From the NCBI RefSeq assembly GCF_026151335.1, contig NZ_JAMQPP010000001.1: DNA of 64,000 bases. One strand, 5' to 3'. The notes under the pieces were generated by a model, which saw only the letters and a program-made list of their open reading frames with translations, did not search any database and was not told the origin of the DNA. The translations under genes and the position numbers were made by a program. This DNA comes from Leptospira_A soteropolitanensis. Its GTDB lineage: Bacteria; Spirochaetota; Leptospiria; Leptospirales; Leptospiraceae. Shown here in pieces: positions 41,890 through 50,947 of the stretch (position 1 is the stretch's first letter; every line of letters begins with the position of its first letter).

Positions 41890-43823
41890 GCCAGTCGGCA
41901 TCTGAGTTTCGATTAGAAGCAAGTTTCCGTAAACGATTGTATTTCTTTACGGGAATGATTGTATTTACACTCACTGCCTACATTCTCCAGTTGTTTAATT
42001 TACAAATTGTTCAAGGAAGTGAAAATTCATTAAAGGCAGAACGTTTTGTTCGCAGAAGTGAATCCATTCCCGCAGATCGAGGCAATATTTTCGATCGAAA
42101 CTTTCTCACTCCAGAAACTAGCCAACCTTTAGTTTCAAACTCTGCGTCGCTTGATGTGATTCTCAATACAAGTTTGTTAAAGAACGATCCGAGAAAGGTA
42201 AAAGATTTCATTTATAAATTTTGTGAAGCCCTTTCAATCCCCATCGTTTATTATGAAAAAGAACTTCAAGACTCTAGATTAATCAAAAAAATTCGTTCGC
42301 GTGAACCTTTTGTGCTTTTAGAGGGAATTTCACGTGAACAACAAGAAAGAATTCTTGTTTTAGATAATATCAACAGATATGTGTATTTAGTTTCTTCGCC
42401 AGCGCGAGTTTACCACATGGGCCCCGCACTTTCACATGTCACAGGTTATGTGGGAAAACCAACAACTAGTGATTTACAAGAAAAAGAAATCAAAACCTAT
42501 CAACTGGTCGGGAAAGGTGGAATCGAATCTTTATATGACACAACCCTTCGTGGTCAAGACGGATTTCGCATCCAAAAAAGAAATACAGAAGGCAATATTG
42601 AAGAAGAACGTGTCATCGAACATTCTGTTCCTGGTAATAATTTAGTTTTAACGATTGATCGCGACATGCAAATTGCCGCCTATCGTGCGCTAAAAGGTGT
42701 AAGAGGAACGGTACTTGCAATCAAAGCTACTACTGGCGAAGTTTTGGCAATGGCATCAAACCCGGCATACGATCCAAACATCCTCTCTGGAAAAAACAAG
42801 TTAGATCGTTCCAACCACTTTACACGTGTTACCAATAATGGTGGTTTTTTGAATCTAGCAATCCAATCCAGGTTTCCTCCTGCATCGACCTTTAAAACAC
42901 TTGTTGGGCTTGCGGCAATGGAAAGTGAACATAAAATCAATTTTGATCCGAAACAAACTTTTTCTTGTCCGGCAAGTTTTACCCTTAAATCAACCTTTAA
43001 AGGTGTACCCGACCAAGTCTTTTATAACTGGGACAAAAAAAATCATGGAGAATTGAATTTAGCGCAAGCCCTAGAAAAATCTAACTCTGTGTATTTTTAT
43101 CAATTAGGTTATAAGCTTGGTGCTGAACCAATCCTCGCCTACTCCAGGTTATTTGGTTTAGACAAAAAAACAGGAATAGACTTACCGGGGGAAGCCACTG
43201 GTTTTATACCAAGTTCGGATTGGAAAAAAAGAACTTATGGCAATAAGTGGTTTGATGGAGATACAGTTAACCTGTCTATCGGACAAGGTTTTATTTCTGT
43301 GACTCCTATTGAAATGGCCTTGTTCTATATGGCAGTTGTTAACAATGGAAAAATTTACAAACCATACATCGTATCTGAAATTAGAAGCCCACTCGATAAC
43401 TCACTTATACAAAAAACAGAACCTACTATTTTAAGAGATATTCCACTTAAACGTTCCACAGTGGAAGCCCTCAAAGAAGGTTTATATTTAGTAGGATATT
43501 CTGGAACAGCTTCTGGTGTTCTTAACTCACCAACACTACCAGAAATTGCAGGAAAAACAGGAACAGCGCAAACTAGAAGGAGAGGAGCTTCTTCATCCAA
43601 CCACGCATGGTTCATTGGGTATGCACCTGTAAACGCACCTCCCGAAAAACAAATATTAGTTGCTGCTTTCGTTGAATACGGAGTAGGTGGTGCGGCCTCT
43701 GCAGCTCCTGCAGCTCGTGAAGTCTTCAAAGCTGCTTTCCCTCCAGGTTCTTTCCCAAGAACAGATAGGTCACGTGCTAAAACAATGGAAGAAGAAGCAC
43801 CAGTAGAACAAGAGGCATTTTAA
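41886..43823 (+). CDS. mrdA: Penicillin-binding protein 2 (transpeptidase)
   Basis: 645 residues. A short cytoplasmic start and one membrane helix (about 18-38) lead to a pedestal domain (about 45-250) and a transpeptidase domain (about 265-620). The catalytic triad motifs are readable: SxxK as PPASTFKTLVG (near 337), SxN as EKSNSVYF (near 398) and KTG as AGKTGTAQT (near 557). Together with RodA it makes the side-wall peptidoglycan during rod growth. An acidic tail follows the enzyme domain. Overlaps with mreD (4 nt) and rodA (1 nt) tie it into the operon. It is a beta-lactam target. Confidence 0.92.
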   Translation: MSQSASEFRLEASFRKRLYFFTGMIVFTLTAYILQLFNLQIVQGSENSLKAERFVRRSESIPADRGNIFDRNFLTPETSQPLVSNSASLDVILNTSLLKNDPRKVKDFIYKFCEALSIPIVYYEKELQDSRLIKKIRSREPFVLLEGISREQQERILVLDNINRYVYLVSSPARVYHMGPALSHVTGYVGKPTTSDLQEKEIKTYQLVGKGGIESLYDTTLRGQDGFRIQKRNTEGNIEEERVIEHSVPGNNLVLTIDRDMQIAAYRALKGVRGTVLAIKATTGEVLAMASNPAYDPNILSGKNKLDRSNHFTRVTNNGGFLNLAIQSRFPPASTFKTLVGLAAMESEHKINFDPKQTFSCPASFTLKSTFKGVPDQVFYNWDKKNHGELNLAQALEKSNSVYFYQLGYKLGAEPILAYSRLFGLDKKTGIDLPGEATGFIPSSDWKKRTYGNKWFDGDTVNLSIGQGFISVTPIEMALFYMAVVNNGKIYKPYIVSEIRSPLDNSLIQKTEPTILRDIPLKRSTVEALKEGLYLVGYSGTASGVLNSPTLPEIAGKTGTAQTRRRGASSSNHAWFIGYAPVNAPPEKQILVAAFVEYGVGGAASAAPAAREVFKAAFPPGSFPRTDRSRAKTMEEEAPVEQEAF

Positions 43824-45337
43824 TGGCTGATCGCAATACAGAAAAACTAGATTTTTTTCTCATTTTCTCCGTTGTCCTTGTGGCAATGGCCGGAGTCCTA
43901 ACTTTATACACACAAGAAGCAAACACCGCCGATGGACTCGGACGATGGTATAAACAGTTCACTTTTGTTTTTGTAGGACTGATTTCCATGTGGTTTATGT
44001 CGAGGATCAATTACCAGTTAATTGGTTCTTATGCGCTCTTCATCTATATCTTCTCGATTGTTTTACTTGTTCTAACGCTAATTCCTGGAATTGGGTATCT
44101 TCCTTCTGGCCGTGGAGCACGTTCCTGGTTAAAACTAGGTCCTATCACTCTACAAGCATCCGAGTTTTCTAAATTAGCAACAGTGATTCTACTAGGCCAA
44201 TATTTGGTTTTAAAAGAAAAAGAAATGCATAAGATAACAGTGCTAATTGTACCATTTATTATCTGTTTGGTACCAATGTTATTTATCATTTTACAACCTG
44301 ACTTTGGAACTGCAGTTTCATTTTTACCAATGCTTTTCACCATGTTATACTTAGGTGGTGCTGACATCCTACATATTGGGTCACTACTTACCTTTGGTGG
44401 AATTTCACTAATGGTTCCTATGTATCTTGCATACTCACAATTAACACTCATCCAACCACTCATTGACTTACTCCGAAAAGATAACAAAGTAGAACTTGTA
44501 TCTATCGTAAACCAACTCCAAGGTAAAATTTGGTTAATTTTAGATGGTAAAAAAGTATCTGGTCTGACTCTACCTGGAATTGAAAATCCTAAGAACCTAC
44601 AAATGATTAGGGAAGCATCAGAAATTGTTAAAGATGAATACGCGAGTTTAGGATATAAGATTCTATCAAACGAAGCATTTATGTTTAGTTTAGGAGGAAC
44701 CCTTGCCCTCATTAGTTTGGTAATGATTTTTATTCGAATTGCTCGTGGTTCCAAAAATTTACGAAACTACTACATTACAATTGGAATTTTAGGACTATCT
44801 ATCTTATCTGCCATTGCGGTTCATAAATCCATTCCCTTCCGCGAAAACCAAGTCATTCGTCTTACAGCTTTTTTAAATCCTGACCAATTCAAACAAGGTG
44901 CAGGTTACCAACTCCGTGCTTCCAAACCAGCTGTTGGTTCTGGGAAAGTTTTTGGTAAGGGACTGTTTCATGGAGAAATGACAGAAGGACGTGTTCCTCA
45001 TGTTCCCGAATCGGGAACAGATTTTATCTTTGCTTCCTGGGCAGAACAAACTGGATTTTTCGGTAGTGTCCTTCTATTATTTTTCTTAATGTCAATCCCA
45101 CTCAGAGGACTCCAAATTAGTTTTGAAAGTAAGGACAGGTTTGGATCCCTTCTTGCCGCAGGAATTGTAGCCATGATTTTTTTCCATATAGCCATCAACG
45201 TGGGAATTGTAATTGGACTACTTCCTGTAACAGGCGTTCCACTCACTTTTATGAGTTATGGTGGATCGCATTTGGTGATGGCAATGACAGCCGTGGGAAT
45301 TATCTTATCGATTAAAAAACGTAAGTTTGCAAACTAA
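43823..45337 (+). CDS. rodA: Peptidoglycan glycosyltransferase RodA (SEDS family)
   Basis: 504 residues with about ten membrane helices. SEDS motifs are clear: FIILQPDFGTAVSF with the essential Asp, and near the end EGRVPHVPESGTDFIFA and GIVIGLLPVTGVPLTFMSYGG (motifs split here by eye). RodA polymerises glycan strands with PBP2. It is about 130 residues longer than E. coli RodA, mainly through an extra loop (about 200-285, around LLRKDNKVELVSIVNQLQGK) between helices. The ATG shares one base with the PBP2 stop codon, so the two are coupled. Confidence 0.9.
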   Translation: MADRNTEKLDFFLIFSVVLVAMAGVLTLYTQEANTADGLGRWYKQFTFVFVGLISMWFMSRINYQLIGSYALFIYIFSIVLLVLTLIPGIGYLPSGRGARSWLKLGPITLQASEFSKLATVILLGQYLVLKEKEMHKITVLIVPFIICLVPMLFIILQPDFGTAVSFLPMLFTMLYLGGADILHIGSLLTFGGISLMVPMYLAYSQLTLIQPLIDLLRKDNKVELVSIVNQLQGKIWLILDGKKVSGLTLPGIENPKNLQMIREASEIVKDEYASLGYKILSNEAFMFSLGGTLALISLVMIFIRIARGSKNLRNYYITIGILGLSILSAIAVHKSIPFRENQVIRLTAFLNPDQFKQGAGYQLRASKPAVGSGKVFGKGLFHGEMTEGRVPHVPESGTDFIFASWAEQTGFFGSVLLLFFLMSIPLRGLQISFESKDRFGSLLAAGIVAMIFFHIAINVGIVIGLLPVTGVPLTFMSYGGSHLVMAMTAVGIILSIKKRKFAN

Positions 45338-45345
45338 GATTCATC

Positions 45346-46104
45346 ATGAAACCAACCAAAAAAATATTGGGAGCAGAAGGATTCTTTCAGACCAAAATCA
45401 AATTAGAAAATGAATTGATTAGGCTGGAAGAACTGGAAAGGGATGCAAAAGTTCGCATCAACTCAATGATTGATTTGTCGGAAGAAATGATCCAACTTTC
45501 AAAGAACAATGAATCCCCTTACTTTTTACAAAGAAGCAAACGTTTAAACGCAGAAATTATAAAATTTAAAATCAAAAACGAATACAAACAAAAAGAATTT
45601 GATTCACTTTTCCATATATTGGAGAAAATAAAATCAGAAGACAAAATTGAATTTTTAGATTCGGCTTTAAAGAATCGAATTAATCGCATTGCCAATCATC
45701 TCATCGAAAAAAAAATTTCCTCACCACAAAAACTCAATGGTAAACTTGTTTTTATTTGTTACATGTTAGAAGGTGTGCATTTTCTAATCCCAAAAAAGAG
45801 TTATCGTATACTCCGCGACATTCCTGCTTTTAAAAAACAATTACGTATTAAAGATAAATTAGTTCCACTATTCCCTGGGCCAGGTTTTGTTTTAATGGAA
45901 GAAGGGGAAAAAAAACAAAAGAATGTAATTCTACTGAAGGACTCTTCCAAGAAGGAACATGGATTTTATTTTGACGAACTAAAAGAAGATTGGGCCGTAT
46001 CAAAAACTTCTCTCGAAGAAATGTTAGAAAAGGATTCTACAAATGGCCAAATTCTGGGAAAGATCAAACGAAAAGGAAAATTATACCACTTAGTCAAAAT
46101 CTAA
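45346..46104 (+). CDS. Hypothetical coiled-coil protein after rodA
   Basis: 252 residues with no signal peptide or membrane segment. The first half is highly charged and helical (about 15-130, with coiled-coil-like LENELIRLEELERDAKV), and the second half is mixed. Lys and Glu dominate. No family is recognised. It begins 8 nt after rodA and is probably the last gene of the shape operon, which hints at a role in elongation. Its 3' end overlaps the opposing ribF gene by 15 nt. Confidence 0.62.
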   Translation: MKPTKKILGAEGFFQTKIKLENELIRLEELERDAKVRINSMIDLSEEMIQLSKNNESPYFLQRSKRLNAEIIKFKIKNEYKQKEFDSLFHILEKIKSEDKIEFLDSALKNRINRIANHLIEKKISSPQKLNGKLVFICYMLEGVHFLIPKKSYRILRDIPAFKKQLRIKDKLVPLFPGPGFVLMEEGEKKQKNVILLKDSSKKEHGFYFDELKEDWAVSKTSLEEMLEKDSTNGQILGKIKRKGKLYHLVKI

Positions 46105-47022
46105 GATATGAATGCTCTCTTCTTTATCTTTTGTTAGTTGGTTTTTTAATTCTTCTAGACCACTAAACTTTTTTTCATCTCTAATTTTATGAACAATTTC
46201 TAATTCCACTTCTTTTCCGTACAAATCACCATCAAAATTAAAAACGTTCACTTCCACATGAAGGCCTATTCCATCAAAGGTGGGATTGTGGCCAATGTTA
46301 ACCATTCCCTTGTGGTCTCGGCCATCAAACTTTGCAAAACAAGCATAAACGCCTATAGAAGGTAAAAGTTTGTCTTCGGGAATTTTTATATTTGCCGTTG
46401 GAAAGCCAATGGTTCTCCCTCTTTTAGCACCTTCAAACACAACGCCAGTTATATGGTAATTTCTTCCTAGAAGGATTTTTGCTTCTTCCATTTCCCCTTT
46501 TTCCAAAAATCCGCGAATGAGTGAGGATGAGATTTTGCTATCCTTTTTTAGAACGGCTTCTTTTAATTCAACCGCATAACCATATTTAGTTTTATTGGAA
46601 TCAAGTAATGTAAAATCACCGCGACGTTCTGCACCAAAAAAATGATTATATCCTATGACGATATGTTTTGCATTCAAAGTTTGGATCATTATCTTTTCTA
46701 AAAAATCTTCGGCAGACATTTTGGAAAGTTCTAAGGTAAAATCCAAAACAACTAAATAGTCGATCCCAAACCCACGGATGAGTTCTTCTTTTTCTGTTTC
46801 CGAAGATAAATATTTGAAATTTGGTTTTTTTCCAAGAACTACGGATGGATTGGGAAAGTAGGTAACAACAACGGAAGGAAGGCCTAAATCCTTAGCTTTC
46901 TCCACAGTTCGCAATAATAAGGTCTGATGTCCCACATGGATTCCATCAAAGTTGCCGAGTGTCAAAGAAGAGCCATTTTGAAACTCGTTTTGGATCGATT
47001 CTAAAGAGCGAATAATTTTCAA
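46090..47022 (-). CDS. ribF: Bifunctional riboflavin kinase / FAD synthetase
   Basis: 310 residues, the standard length. The N-terminal FAD-synthetase part (about 1-180) has SLTLGNFDGIHVGHQTLL (nucleotidyl-transferase loop) and VIGYNHFFGAERRGD. The C-terminal riboflavin kinase part (about 185-305) has GRTIGFPTANIKIP and VNIGHNPTF. The enzyme phosphorylates riboflavin to FMN and adenylates it to FAD. It is transcribed alone on the minus strand. The convergent hypothetical gene overlaps it by 15 nt. Confidence 0.93.
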   Translation of the reverse strand: MKIIRSLESIQNEFQNGSSLTLGNFDGIHVGHQTLLLRTVEKAKDLGLPSVVVTYFPNPSVVLGKKPNFKYLSSETEKEELIRGFGIDYLVVLDFTLELSKMSAEDFLEKIMIQTLNAKHIVIGYNHFFGAERRGDFTLLDSNKTKYGYAVELKEAVLKKDSKISSSLIRGFLEKGEMEEAKILLGRNYHITGVVFEGAKRGRTIGFPTANIKIPEDKLLPSIGVYACFAKFDGRDHKGMVNIGHNPTFDGIGLHVEVNVFNFDGDLYGKEVELEIVHKIRDEKKFSGLEELKNQLTKDKEESIHILDFD

Positions 47023-47068
47023 AGGGGGACTTGTCTCGTTTTCCGATACTTGTTACTAGGTGCTTCCA

Positions 47069-47629
47069 TTGAAACTACGAATCCTTCTCCTTACGGCAAT
47101 CTTTTTATCAAACTTTGCTTCGATGTTCGCATCAGACTCTCTCATACCCAAAAAAGATTTTGGAATCGAAGAAGGTCAATTACCTGAAGACATTGCCACC
47201 TTTCCAGAACTAAAAACATGGGCCATCTACCAATCCTATGAGTTAGAACCAGATGCACCTCACATAGGTCTCCAGGATTACATTTGTCGAATGGTTCCAG
47301 AAACAGGATTCCAATTCTTATTGGAAAAACAGGTTGTCTCGAAATCTACAGTCTTTCTTTACCTGGATCTCACTCGGTATCGTACACTGAAAGGTTCCAA
47401 GTTCAAACCAAGGAAACTCAATATTCTTGTGAATGGTAGGCCCAAAATTTCTGTGTATGTAGACAAAAACCAAAGTTTTACGAATCCTGTGGAAATCCCC
47501 TTAGAACCATCAGAATACCCAAATGGGAAGATTTACGTTGATTTAGTGCCTAGTCACAACTCACTGGGGCGGTTTTGGGGAATTTGGGATGCTTTTGTCT
47601 TAGAAAATCGTCTGGAAGCGCGAGACTAA
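47069..47629 (+). CDS. Hypothetical exported protein
   Basis: About 186 residues with a signal peptide (about 1-22, KLRILLLTAIFLSNFASMFA, 20 residues by eye). The mature part is a single beta-rich domain (DYICRMVPETGFQFLLEK, VFLYLDLTRYRTLKG, KLNILVNGRPKISVYV) without a recognised family. I chose the TTG at 47069 because AGG lies 8 nt upstream. A GTG at 47060 is in frame but has no such sequence. It diverges from ribF and converges with the STAS gene, so it forms no obvious operon. Confidence 0.62.
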   Translation: MKLRILLLTAIFLSNFASMFASDSLIPKKDFGIEEGQLPEDIATFPELKTWAIYQSYELEPDAPHIGLQDYICRMVPETGFQFLLEKQVVSKSTVFLYLDLTRYRTLKGSKFKPRKLNILVNGRPKISVYVDKNQSFTNPVEIPLEPSEYPNGKIYVDLVPSHNSLGRFWGIWDAFVLENRLEARD

Positions 47630-47638
47630 AAGAAAAAA

Positions 47639-47983
47639 CTAAACAGCGTATTTCTCGCGGTATTCGTCTTCGCCAATGGTTTGGAAGTAACTGGTGAGCC
47701 CTGCCACTTTAAACACCTTTTCAATGGCCGGTTTCATATTGGCAATGGAAAACTTCCCCTTCAACTCTTGGACATAATTCAACTGCTTGATGAGCATACC
47801 AATCCCGGAGGAATCAATATAATTGAGTTTCTCTAAATTGATGATGACATGAAGGTTTTCTGTTGGCTGAGATGGGACATTGGTTTCCAGGAAGTTTTTA
47901 AAATCCAGGGAAGTGTAAATGTCCAAACTTCCGGAAATGCTGATCACATAGGCATCGGCATTTTTTTTTAGATTTATTTCCAT
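47639..47983 (-). CDS. STAS-domain anti-sigma factor antagonist (SpoIIAA-like)
   Basis: 114 residues, one complete STAS domain: AYVISISGSLDIYTSLDFKN, VIINLEKLNYIDSSGIGMLI and FSIANMKPAIEKVFKVAGL. The phosphorylatable Ser is present in IDSSGIGML (near 57-59). In this family the dephosphorylated form binds an anti-sigma kinase and frees a sigma factor. It stands alone on the minus strand. It is 20 kb from the slr1658/slr1659-like locus, and no kinase or phosphatase lies beside it, so its partner is unknown. Confidence 0.88.
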   Translation of the reverse strand: MEINLKKNADAYVISISGSLDIYTSLDFKNFLETNVPSQPTENLHVIINLEKLNYIDSSGIGMLIKQLNYVQELKGKFSIANMKPAIEKVFKVAGLTSYFQTIGEDEYREKYAV

Positions 47984-48101
47984 AGAAGACCTTCCGCTAG
48001 AGTCGGGTTTTTGCGTTTTTTATCAACCTTATTTTTAACAAATTAATGATTTCATTTCAAAAGTCGAAAATATATATAGAGTCTACTACTTGGGAGTTCG
48101 T

Positions 48102-48821
48102 ATGCGTATCTCGTTTGTCCTAATTTTATCCTTCCTACTCACCGTTGGCCTTTTTGCCGCGGATGAAAAAAATGAACCTGTAAGCCAAGCAGATTCTAAA
48201 AAGTTAAATCCAGATGGAAGTATCGCTCTCATCCCGTACAATGCCAAACAACAACAAAAGATCGAGAGAATTGCTAAAGAAGTGGATGATTACCACGCTG
48301 TGATCAATGAGAAGGTAAAGTTCCTTAGTTTCGAAAAGAAAATTAAAGATAGTCGCTATGGTCAAGTGACGAATGCTAGGGAAATTCACCTTCCTTTTGA
48401 ACCACGTTATGTATTACACAGCCGTTTTGTGATGAAGTTGAAAGGTGGCGGTGGAGCCGAAGGCGGTGGATTCTCGTTAGATGAGATTTCTTTTTGGTCA
48501 AGGAAATCACTTAGTGAAAAAGGAAAAGATCCTGTCACTACTTACCGTGAATTAAAAAATAATACAAGCGGTGGAGTCAAAGGACTGACCCTCTCCGTTC
48601 GTACAGTTACTAATGCAGACGATAATACTTTAAATTTTGAGTTAGAAAAAATCCAAAGTCCTTGGGAACGTTTACGATTGGCAACCGCATACCGCGATAG
48701 ACTCCGTGAAGTAGCAAGAACCATTGACAGATACATCCAAGCAAAAGGAAGTTTAGAAACAAGAATGGTTTCTGAGTCTGTTATGGAAGTTTCGGTCAGC
48801 GGGGATTTTCAAGAACCATAA
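48102..48821 (+). CDS. Hypothetical exported protein
   Basis: 239 residues from the ATG at 48102 (GGGAG 5 nt upstream). A TTG at 48090 overlaps that site. A signal peptide (about 1-18, SFVLILSFLLTVGLFAA) precedes an acidic, Lys-rich helical region and a beta part with RYVLHSRFVMKLKGGGGAEG. No family is recognised. Spirochaetes have exported flagellar-sheath proteins of similar size, but I see nothing that proves such a role. It precedes the J-domain gene by 15 nt. Confidence 0.62.
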   Translation: MRISFVLILSFLLTVGLFAADEKNEPVSQADSKKLNPDGSIALIPYNAKQQQKIERIAKEVDDYHAVINEKVKFLSFEKKIKDSRYGQVTNAREIHLPFEPRYVLHSRFVMKLKGGGGAEGGGFSLDEISFWSRKSLSEKGKDPVTTYRELKNNTSGGVKGLTLSVRTVTNADDNTLNFELEKIQSPWERLRLATAYRDRLREVARTIDRYIQAKGSLETRMVSESVMEVSVSGDFQEP

Positions 48822-48836
48822 TCCAATGAGGGTGGA

Positions 48837-49544
48837 ATGAGTTTATCCATACCACCAGAACCTTCCAACCTTTACGAAGTCCTAGAGATTCCTTTTGGAG
48901 CCACGACGGAAGAGATTAAATCCTCTTTCCGTCATTTGGTAAAACAATTCCATCCAGACAATCCAATCACAGGGTCTTATTCTAAATTCCAAAACCTCTA
49001 TTTTGCTTACCAAACCTTAACCGGCGAAGGACGGAAACGTTACGATGAAGAATTTAGGAAAAACTATGCTAGAGAATTCGTAAAACGCAAATTAGAAGAA
49101 CATCCCATTGTTCTTCCAGTTTCTCGTGTTCGATTCACCACGGGAATTTTAGAGCTCGCCAAACGTGGATTAATGAGGAAAGGCTTCCGCAACAAAGATA
49201 GACGTAAAGTCACAGGAATCGATTACGATTTGATCATTGATTTAAAAGAATCGGAAATCATTCGTCCAGTGATTGCAGTCATCCCCTTAACGGTAAGAAT
49301 TGTTTGTAGGGATTGTATGGGTAGCGACCCACATTGTCCTGCTTGCAATGGCAGAGGTAGCTATAAAGGTTCGAGAAATCTCAAAGTAGAATTTCCCAAA
49401 TCGGCACTAGTCCAAGGAAAGGTTTTTGAGTTTGACTTATCAAAATTCCGTCCCGATTCCTTTACCCATTTTAAGAAAAAATTCCTACGTGTGAAACTCT
49501 TAATACATAAAAATATCCCTTTACGAGCAAAGAGTACTGTTTAA
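48837..49544 (+). CDS. J-domain protein with a zinc-finger-like cluster
   Basis: 235 residues. The J domain (about 10-72) has the essential HPD (residues 39-41) in RHLVKQFHPDNP, the Hsp70-stimulating loop. A zinc-finger-like region near 157-175 has CRDCMGSDPHCPACNGRG, a shortened version of the DnaJ CxxCxGxG array, with two CxxC pairs. The usual Gly/Phe linker and full client-binding domain are absent. It would recruit DnaK to some specific client. GAGG lies 5 nt before the ATG. Confidence 0.8.
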   Translation: MSLSIPPEPSNLYEVLEIPFGATTEEIKSSFRHLVKQFHPDNPITGSYSKFQNLYFAYQTLTGEGRKRYDEEFRKNYAREFVKRKLEEHPIVLPVSRVRFTTGILELAKRGLMRKGFRNKDRRKVTGIDYDLIIDLKESEIIRPVIAVIPLTVRIVCRDCMGSDPHCPACNGRGSYKGSRNLKVEFPKSALVQGKVFEFDLSKFRPDSFTHFKKKFLRVKLLIHKNIPLRAKSTV

Positions 49545-49555
49545 AAAGGAAATCG

Positions 49556-50572
49556 ATGGAAAAGATTCCTAAAGTTCTATTTGTAACCCCCTTATATAAG
49601 GAAAAAATCTGGGGAGGACGAAAACTCAAAACATCTCTCGGCCGTAAAATTCCAGAAGGATCCATTGGGGAATCTTGGGAAGTTTCGGTTTACGGATCAG
49701 ACATTTCTCCCATTAAAAACAAAGAACTTGAAAACATTCCACTGACAGAACTGATTCGAAAAGCACCAGAATCTGTCCTTGGAAAACCATTTGAAAAATC
49801 TGGATTGCCATTACTTGTAAAACTCATAGACGCCAAAGAAAAACTTTCGGTCCAAGTACATCCCGATGACAATTATGCACTCAAATATGATCCAAAATCC
49901 AATGGCAAAAAAGAATGTTGGTATGTATTAAGTGCCGATCCCGGTGCGGAACTCGTTGTTGGTTTTGATGCCCATACAAATAGAGAAGAATATGAAACAT
50001 TAGTAAAACAAAATTTAGGAGAGACAGTTCTACGCAAATGGAAAGTAAAACCAGGAGATGTCTTTCTTTTAAACCCTGGAACAATCCATGCAATTGGTGG
50101 CGGAGTTTTACTGTTAGAAGTGCAACAATCTTCTGATTCAACGTACAGAGTGTACGATTATGGACGATTGGGTGATGATGGAAATCCGAGAGAGCTGCAT
50201 TTAGAAAAAGCACTCGCTGTTCTAAATTTTCAAAAATCAGATGGTTCCGAAAAACAAACAAAACAACTCATCACATACCATCCTTTTCCAAGATATCTTT
50301 TTACTTCAAATGACAAATTTAGATTGGAATCTTGGGATTTTAATCAAGCGCAAAATTTCACCTTTTCGAAATTAGGGGACCCTGTTACCTTCGGAATTTT
50401 TTATACTGTCTCTGGATCTATTTACTTTCCTGAATTCCAAAAACTAGTTGGACCGAATGAAACGTTCATTGTCACGGCCTCTGGGTTTTCTGAAACCATC
50501 TCTGCTTTTGCTGAAACTGGTACCAAGTTAGCTTTTATGTCTGCTGGTTCTGATTCCGTAAAATATCAATAG
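49556..50572 (+). CDS. manA: Mannose-6-phosphate isomerase, class I
   Basis: 338 residues, cupin fold. The opening PLYKEKIWGGRKLKTSLG, the zinc-ligand region SVQVHPDDNYAL (Gln, His) and FLLNPGTIHAIGGG (second His) are the class I phosphomannose isomerase signature. It interconverts fructose-6-phosphate and mannose-6-phosphate, supplying GDP-mannose precursors or allowing mannose use. AAGGA lies 6 nt before the ATG. It follows the J-domain gene by 11 nt but is functionally unrelated. Confidence 0.9.
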   Translation: MEKIPKVLFVTPLYKEKIWGGRKLKTSLGRKIPEGSIGESWEVSVYGSDISPIKNKELENIPLTELIRKAPESVLGKPFEKSGLPLLVKLIDAKEKLSVQVHPDDNYALKYDPKSNGKKECWYVLSADPGAELVVGFDAHTNREEYETLVKQNLGETVLRKWKVKPGDVFLLNPGTIHAIGGGVLLLEVQQSSDSTYRVYDYGRLGDDGNPRELHLEKALAVLNFQKSDGSEKQTKQLITYHPFPRYLFTSNDKFRLESWDFNQAQNFTFSKLGDPVTFGIFYTVSGSIYFPEFQKLVGPNETFIVTASGFSETISAFAETGTKLAFMSAGSDSVKYQ

Positions 50573-50581
50573 TCTGCACTA

Positions 50582-50608
50582 TTGACATTTTAATAGAATC
50601 GGTATAAT
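50582..50608 (+). promoter_or_regulatory. Promoter of the small exported protein
   Basis: Exact TTGACA (50582-50587) and exact TATAAT (50603-50608) boxes with a 15-nt spacer, shorter than the ideal 17. A TAATAG at 50605-50610 with a 17-nt spacer could serve instead. It lies 19 nt before the ATG at 50628, with GAGAGG between. Confidence 0.7.
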
Positions 50609-50627
50609 AGTCACGAGAGAGGTATCT

Positions 50628-50930
50628 ATGAAAAAAATAATTTCCCTATTACTTGTGTTAGCATCTACATCTGTGTTTGCTTTGTCTGACTTGGAAAACT
50701 TGATGATTAAAGAGGCAAATTCTCCAGAAAGTAAACAAGCTGCGCGTTCTTATCTCAATGCAATGGCAAAAGAGAAAGAAGCAAGTGCCAAAAGACACGA
50801 AAAAATGGCGGGCAACAAAGGTGGAAAGGCAATCAGCGAAGCAAAGTTTAAAGAACATTGCTTAAACCTTGCAAAAGAATTTCGTACAGAAGCAGAAGAA
50901 TACAAAAAAGCTGCGGATGATTTGAAATAA
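50628..50930 (+). CDS. Small exported protein, highly charged helical
   Basis: 100 residues. A signal peptide (about 1-19, ending SVFA) precedes a mature region of about 80 residues that is almost all helical and rich in Lys, Glu and Ala (ARSYLNAMAKEKEASAKRHEKM, split here after 20). One cysteine near 85 lies in HCLNL. No family is recognised. It has its own consensus-like promoter and a good ribosome-binding site (GAGAGG 5 nt upstream), so it may be strongly expressed. Confidence 0.65.
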   Translation: MKKIISLLLVLASTSVFALSDLENLMIKEANSPESKQAARSYLNAMAKEKEASAKRHEKMAGNKGGKAISEAKFKEHCLNLAKEFRTEAEEYKKAADDLK

Positions 50931-50947
50931 ATTTCTAACTTTAACTT

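Noticed and set aside
44044..44754. Long antisense reading frame inside rodA (236 codons)
   Set aside because: It lies entirely within a clear RodA gene and shows no protein motif.
48102..48821. Flagellar sheath or coiling protein (FcpA/FcpB-like)
   Set aside because: Size and signal peptide fit, but I see no motif that supports it, so I left it hypothetical.
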